Shown here one piece after another: positions 59,252-64,000 of a stretch of DNA of 64,000 nt. Under the pieces are notes generated by a model that was not told the DNA's origin, did no database searches, and worked only from the letters and a program-made list of their open reading frames with translations. This DNA is from Skeletonema tropicum (Eukaryota > Bacillariophyta > Thalassiosirophyceae > Thalassiosirales > Thalassiosiraceae): the NCBI GenBank assembly GCA_037178625.1, contig JAWZXG010000033.1, positions 1 through 64,000 on the forward strand. Reading direction: 5' to 3'. How positions within the stretch are numbered: position 1 is the stretch's first letter; every line of letters starts with the position of its first letter. The position numbers and the translations under genes are program-made.

Positions 59252-59847
59252 GCGTGTGATGTGATATTGAATTGATGAGATCTGATGAAGAAATGTCGAA
59301 CGATGTAACAAGAGAAAACAACTAGATGATTATAAATACTCCCAAGAAAGTGAAAGTACAGAGTGTGGTCTTATAAGTATTGGCCATCTCTTTGGAAAGT
59401 CTTTATTATCTTATTCAAAGGGCAGTTGTCTAGCAACGAGCGCAACTCCAACTCTTGCACTGATGCCTTTCTAAGTTAGTTTGCATCATCGAGGGCTAGC
59501 TCCCCTCTTCATCTCTCAAGGTTGTTGCTTACCATGCATCACAATAATAATAAATTCTACGGTTGCCCTGCCCTTTAATTCTCTCCTTCATGCTGATAGT
59601 TGGCGCAGGTGGGCAACTTGCAACTTCCCGCCAGATGTGCTCTCATCACTCATCACCACTTTTGAAAAATTGTACAATAACCTCCATGTCGACGCACTTG
59701 CTACAGCATACAGCCTCAATATTCAATATCCATTCTCTAACATCATTATCAGTGTTGATACATAATTTACAGCACACTCCGCTAAAAAACGACACCACAA
59801 TATAGTAGTAATTATTTGAAAATAATAGGAGTACTATCTAATTTTCA

Positions 59848-60495
59848 ATGTCCAACCATAATATTATCATATCCACATCCCGACAAACATCCGACCGTCG
59901 CCGCCACGACGAAACATCCACATCCACCAGCAGCAATACTCTCAACCCCCGTCGAATTCAAACAGGCCTCCCAGGAATTCGCCGCACCGTCTACGATGGT
60001 GCACTGCGTGTCAATTCGGATGCGTATGATGTGCTCTCCTGTGCTGTGAGGGATGTGTTTGACAATACATGTCACTCTGCTATTCATGCTGTCGTGAACG
60101 TGAATAACAATAATAGAAGTAGCGTTGTTGACGATGATAATGGCGGCAGTAGTAATAATGATAATGATAGCAACATGAATATTAATATTTCACTCCAAGC
60201 CAAACCAGAATGGCGAAGACACTTTCCACTCAACGCCCTCCTCCGTCCATCCATCAATTCGTTCGCCCATGATCAATTCCACATGCCTCAACAAAAAAAG
60301 AAGCAGAGGCGGAGCACATTATCAGTTACAGAATTGCGTAATGCAACAGTTGTGACACATCATCCGAGAATTGTAAATGAGGCGACTGGTGAGCGGGCAA
60401 TGTGTGCTGTGGAGAGTGAGGTGACGAGGGCGCGGAATTTGGAGGTGGCTGTGTTGGATGCTGGATTGATGGATGAGGAGGAGGTCCTTCTCTAG
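59848..60495 (+). CDS. ORF1, intact 215 aa (unit 35)
   Basis: CATCAT leader. One A is missing in ATATAGTAG (about 59804). Confidence 0.45.
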   Translation: MSNHNIIISTSRQTSDRRRHDETSTSTSSNTLNPRRIQTGLPGIRRTVYDGALRVNSDAYDVLSCAVRDVFDNTCHSAIHAVVNVNNNNRSSVVDDDNGGSSNNDNDSNMNINISLQAKPEWRRHFPLNALLRPSINSFAHDQFHMPQQKKKQRRSTLSVTELRNATVVTHHPRIVNEATGERAMCAVESEVTRARNLEVAVLDAGLMDEEEVLL

Positions 60496-60622
60496 CTGGA
60501 GCTGCAAGATCTGTTCGCATTGCTGCAACATCGCCGATTTGTTTCGTCACTAAGCACGAAGACAGGGAAGACGTTGATCGTCAAGATCTCTCTGGTACAG
60601 TCATGCAGCAGACCTAAAGCTC

Positions 60623-60985
60623 ATGAAGCTCGCTGCTCTTAAGGATGTCTTGGAAGTTCGTGGCCAGGTGGCTTCTGGAGTTCCTCTTGATTACTTCTTG
60701 AGAGAGAACGATGACAGCATCGTGTGCCTTATGGGCATCGAAGATCTTTGTTCTAAAGCCCACGTGGTCAAAGCGAAGAAGACGCGTATAGAACGATGTG
60801 TTCATGCAGTCCTCCAAGAGAAAGAGCGGCAACAGATGATGGATGTTTCCTCCTCTTGTCCTCTTACCGATTGGCAGGGGCAGGATATGATTGCACATGC
60901 TTCGTTCTCTGAGACGAGGAATGCTGCAATGAGAGCACGGAAGCTTGGTTTGCTTCAACAAGCGTTTGATCATGGTTTGTCATGA
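60623..60985 (+). CDS. ORF2, intact 120 aa (unit 35)
   Basis: Val-Val form. Confidence 0.55.
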   Translation: MKLAALKDVLEVRGQVASGVPLDYFLRENDDSIVCLMGIEDLCSKAHVVKAKKTRIERCVHAVLQEKERQQMMDVSSSCPLTDWQGQDMIAHASFSETRNAAMRARKLGLLQQAFDHGLS

Positions 60986-61581
60986 GCGTGTGATGTGATA
61001 TTGAATTGATGAGATCTGATGAAGAAATGTCGAACGATGTAACAAGAGAAAACAACTAGATGATTATAAATACTCCCAAGAAAGTGAAAGTACAGAGTGT
61101 GGTCTTATAAGTATTGGCCATCTCTTTGGAAAGTCTTTATTATCTTATTCAAAGGGCAGTTGTCTAGCAACGAGCGCAACTCCAACTCTTGCACTGATGC
61201 CTTTCTAAGTTAGTTTGCATCATCGAGGGCTAGCTCCCCTCTTCATCTCTCAAGGTTGTTGCTTACCATGCATCACAATAATAATAAATTCTACGGTTGC
61301 CCTGCCCTTTAATTCTCTCCTTCATGCTGATAGTTGGCGCAGGTGGGCAACTTGCAACTTCCCGCCAGATGTGCTCTCATCACTCATCACCACTTTTGAA
61401 AAATTGTACAATAACCTCCATGTCGACGCACTTGCTACAGCATACAGCCTCAATATTCAATATCCATTCTCTAACATCATTATCAGTGTTGATACATAAT
61501 TTACAGCACACTCCGCTAAAAAACGACACCACAATATAAGTAGTATTATTTGAAAATAATAGGAGTACTATCTAATTTTCA

Positions 61582-62229
61582 ATGTCCAACCATAATATTA
61601 TCATATCCACATCCCGACAAACATCCGACCGTCGCCGCCACGACGAAACATCCACATCCACCAGCAGCAATACTCTCAACCCCCGTCGAATTCAAACAGG
61701 CCTCCCAGGAATTCGCCGCACCGTCTACGATGGTGCACTGCGTGTCAATTCGGATGCGTATGATGTGCTCTCCTGTGCTGTGAGGGATGTGTTTGACAAT
61801 ACATGTCACTCTGCTATTCATGCTGTCGTGAACGTGAATAACAATAATAGAAGTAGCGTTGTTGACGATGATAATGGCGGCAGTAGTAATAATGATAATG
61901 ATAGCAACATGAATATTAATATTTCACTCCAAGCCAAACCAGAATGGCGAAGACACTTTCCACTCAACGCCCTCCTCCGTCCATCCATCAATTCGTTCGC
62001 CCATGATCAATTCCACATGCCTCAACAAAAAAAGAAGCAGAGGCGGAGCACATTATCAGTTACAGAATTGCGTAATGCAACAGTTGTGACACATCATCCG
62101 AGAATTGTAAATGAGGCGACTGGTGAGCGGGCAATGTGTGCTGTGGAGAGTGAGGTGACGAGGGCGCGGAATTTGGAGGTGGCTGTGTTGGATGCTGGAT
62201 TGATGGATGAGGAGGAGGTCCTTCTCTAG
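61582..62229 (+). CDS. ORF1, intact 215 aa (unit 36)
   Basis: The leader has the AGTAGTATTATT variant seen also in units 7 and 24. Confidence 0.45.
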   Translation: MSNHNIIISTSRQTSDRRRHDETSTSTSSNTLNPRRIQTGLPGIRRTVYDGALRVNSDAYDVLSCAVRDVFDNTCHSAIHAVVNVNNNNRSSVVDDDNGGSSNNDNDSNMNINISLQAKPEWRRHFPLNALLRPSINSFAHDQFHMPQQKKKQRRSTLSVTELRNATVVTHHPRIVNEATGERAMCAVESEVTRARNLEVAVLDAGLMDEEEVLL

Positions 62230-62356
62230 CTGGAGCTGCAAGATCTGTTCGCATTGCTGCAACATCGCCGATTTGTTTCGTCACTAAGCACGAAGACAGG
62301 GAAGACGTTGATCGTCAAGATCTCTCTGGTACAGTCATGCAGCAGACCTAAAGCTC

Positions 62357-62719
62357 ATGAAGCTCGCTGCTCTTAAGGATGTCTTGGAAGTTCGTGGCCA
62401 GGTGGCTTCTGGAGTTCCTCTTGATTACTTCTTGAGAGAGAACGATGACAGCATCGTGTGCCTTATGGGCATCGAAGATCTTTGTTCTAAAGCCCACGTG
62501 GTCAAAGCGAAGAAGACGCGTATAGAACGATGTGTTCATGCAGTCCTCCAAGAGAAAGAGCGGCAACAGATGATGGATGTTTCCTCCTCTTGTCCTCTTA
62601 CCGATTGGCAGGGGCAGGATATGATTGCACATGCTTCGTTCTCTGAGACGAGGAATGCTGCAATGAGAGCACGGAAGCTTGGTTTGCTTCAACAAGCGTT
62701 TGATCATGGTTTGTCATGA
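62357..62719 (+). CDS. ORF2, intact 120 aa (unit 36)
   Basis: Val-Val form; last complete ORF2 in the window. Confidence 0.55.
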   Translation: MKLAALKDVLEVRGQVASGVPLDYFLRENDDSIVCLMGIEDLCSKAHVVKAKKTRIERCVHAVLQEKERQQMMDVSSSCPLTDWQGQDMIAHASFSETRNAAMRARKLGLLQQAFDHGLS

Positions 62720-63310
62720 GCGTGTGATGTGATATTGAATTGATGAGATCTGATGAAGAAATGTCGAACGATGTAACAAGAGAAAACAACTAGATGATTA
62801 TAAATACTCCCAAGAAAGTGAAAGTACAGAGTGTGGTCTTATAAGTATTGGCCATCTCTTTGGAAAGTCTTTATTATCTTATTCAAAGGGCAGTTGTCTA
62901 GCAACGAGCGCAACTCCAACTCTTGCACTGATGCCTTTCTAAGTTAGTTTGCATCATCGAGGGCTAGCTCCCCTCTTCATCTCTCAAGGTTGTTGCTTAC
63001 CATGCATCACAATAATAATAAATTCTACGGTTGCCCTGCCCTTTAATTCTCTCCTTCATGCTGATAGTTGGCGCAGGTGGGCAACTTGCAACTTCCCGCC
63101 AGATGTGCTCTCATCACTCATCACCACTTTTGAAAAATTGTACAATAACCTCCATGTCGACGCACTTGCTACAGCATACAGCCTCAATATTCAATATCCA
63201 TTCTCTAACATTATCAGTGTTGATACATAATTTACAGCACACTCCGCTAAAAAACGACACCACAATATAAGTAATTATTTGAAAATAATAGGAGTACTAT
63301 CTAATTTTCA

Positions 63311-63960
63311 ATGTCCAACCATAATATTATCATATCCACATCCCGACAAACATCCGACCGTCGCCGCCACGACGAAACATCCACATCCACCAGCAGCAAT
63401 ACTCTCAACCCCCGTCGAATTCAAACAGGCCTCCCAGGAATTCGCCGCACCGTCTACGATGGTGCACTGCGTGTCAATTCGGATGCGTATGATGTGCTCT
63501 CCTGTGCTGTGAGGGATGTTTGTTTGACAATACATGTCACTCTGCTATTCATGCTGTCGTGAACGTGAATAACAATAATAGAAGTAGCGTTGTTGACGAT
63601 GATAATGGCGGCAGTAGTAATAATGATAATGATAGCAACATGATATTAATATTTCACTCCAAGCCAAACCCAGAATGGCGAAGACACTTTCCACTCAACG
63701 CCCTCCTCCGTCCATCCATCAATTCGTTCGCCCATGATCAATTCCACATGCCTCAACAAAAAAAGAAGCAGAGGCGGAGCACATTATCAGTTACAGAATT
63801 GCGTAATGCAACAGTTGTGACACATCATCCGAGAATTGTAAATGAGGCGACTGGTGAGCGGGCAATGTGTGCTGTGGAGAGTGAGGTGACGAGGGCGCGG
63901 AATTTGGAGGTGGCTGTGTTGGATGCTGGATTGATGGATGAGGAGGAGGTCCTTCTCTAG
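63311..63960 (+). pseudogene. ORF1, frame-disrupted (unit 37)
   Basis: Extra TT near 63519, a lost A near 63643 and an extra C near 63670. The frame from 63520 gives 146 codons with an altered junction. Its ORF2 lies beyond the window. Confidence 0.5.
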
Positions 63961-64000
63961 CTGGAGCTGCAAGATCTGTTCGCATTGCTGCAACATCGCC

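Larger units (their letters stand above)
1..64000 (+). repeat. Tandem array of 37 head-to-tail ~1.74 kb monomers
   Basis: The same sequence recurs in one orientation from end to end. The ORF1 start codon recurs at 663, 2396, 4128, 5870, 7600, 9345, 11086, 12821, 14561, 16318, 18098, 19832, 21558, 23294, 25020, 26747, 28473, 30201, 31931, 33671, 35447, 37245, 38983, 40717, 42458, 44190, 45932, 47673, 49426, 51184, 52933, 54665, 56388, 58114, 59848, 61582 and 63311; these define units 1-37 below. Steps are 1723-1798 bp. Copies differ mainly by short indels. The array is open at both ends, so the true copy number exceeds 37. Each monomer carries a TATA box, a leader and two reading frames, so it is more like a tandemly amplified gene unit or macrosatellite than a simple satellite. 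Confidence 0.99.

Noticed and set aside
1..64000. rDNA, histone, snRNA or spliced-leader gene array
   Set aside because: No rRNA stretches, histone motifs, snRNA landmarks or short leader followed by a GT donor were recognised in the monomer.
1..64000. CRISPR array
   Set aside because: The repeat is far too long, and there are no short repeats with unique spacers.
1..64000. Tandem transposon or integrated virus
   Set aside because: No transposase, reverse transcriptase, integrase or capsid motif, and no terminal inverted or long terminal repeats at monomer joints.
1..64000. Bacterial operon or phage origin
   Set aside because: No Shine-Dalgarno sites precede ORF1 or ORF2, gene density is low, and a TATA box and splice-like sites are present.

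Overview
The whole 64 kb window is one head-to-tail tandem array. A monomer of about 1.73-1.74 kb repeats 37 times on the + strand and runs off both ends: base 1 lies inside one monomer's second reading frame, and base 64000 lies just after the first reading frame of unit 37. Successive starts of the first frame are 1723-1798 bp apart (mean about 1740 over 36 steps). No unique flanking DNA, transposase, reverse transcriptase, rRNA, tRNA, CRISPR array or telomere repeat is visible.

Each complete monomer reads in this order: a TATAAATA box 80 bp after the previous monomer's stop codon; about 510 bp of leader with no convincing gene; ORF1 (215 codons, Asn/Ser/Asp-rich, unrecognised); a 127 bp gap; and ORF2 (119 or 120 codons, Lys/Arg/Gln-rich helical protein). 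The next TATA box follows. ORF1 is uninterrupted in 20 of 37 copies and ORF2 in 22 of 36 complete copies. Both are intact together in 17 units (2, 3, 8, 9, 12-16, 23-26 and 33-36).

The organism looks eukaryotic. The signs are a canonical TATA box, no ribosome-binding sites, a long leader with a CTAAC branch-like site before a CAG acceptor, and AAT-codon asparagine runs. ORF2 resembles, from memory, a lineage-expanded uncharacterised protein type common in diatoms, so a diatom or other stramenopile nuclear genome is my best guess. This was not tested by any search.

Region by region: units 2-3, 12-16, 23-26 and 33-36 are nearly uniform. Units 6-7, 10-11, 18-22 and 27-31 carry dense 1-3 bp indels, homopolymer runs and one unique 24-bp insertion. 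Indels far outnumber substitutions, which points to residual long-read sequence error, to fast decay, or to both. Several length markers (GTC versus GTGGTC in ORF2, CATCAT versus CAT in the leader, a 7-bp duplication) run in blocks along the array, as expected from local homogenisation by unequal exchange or gene conversion. The window is best described as a protein-coding macrosatellite of unknown function.
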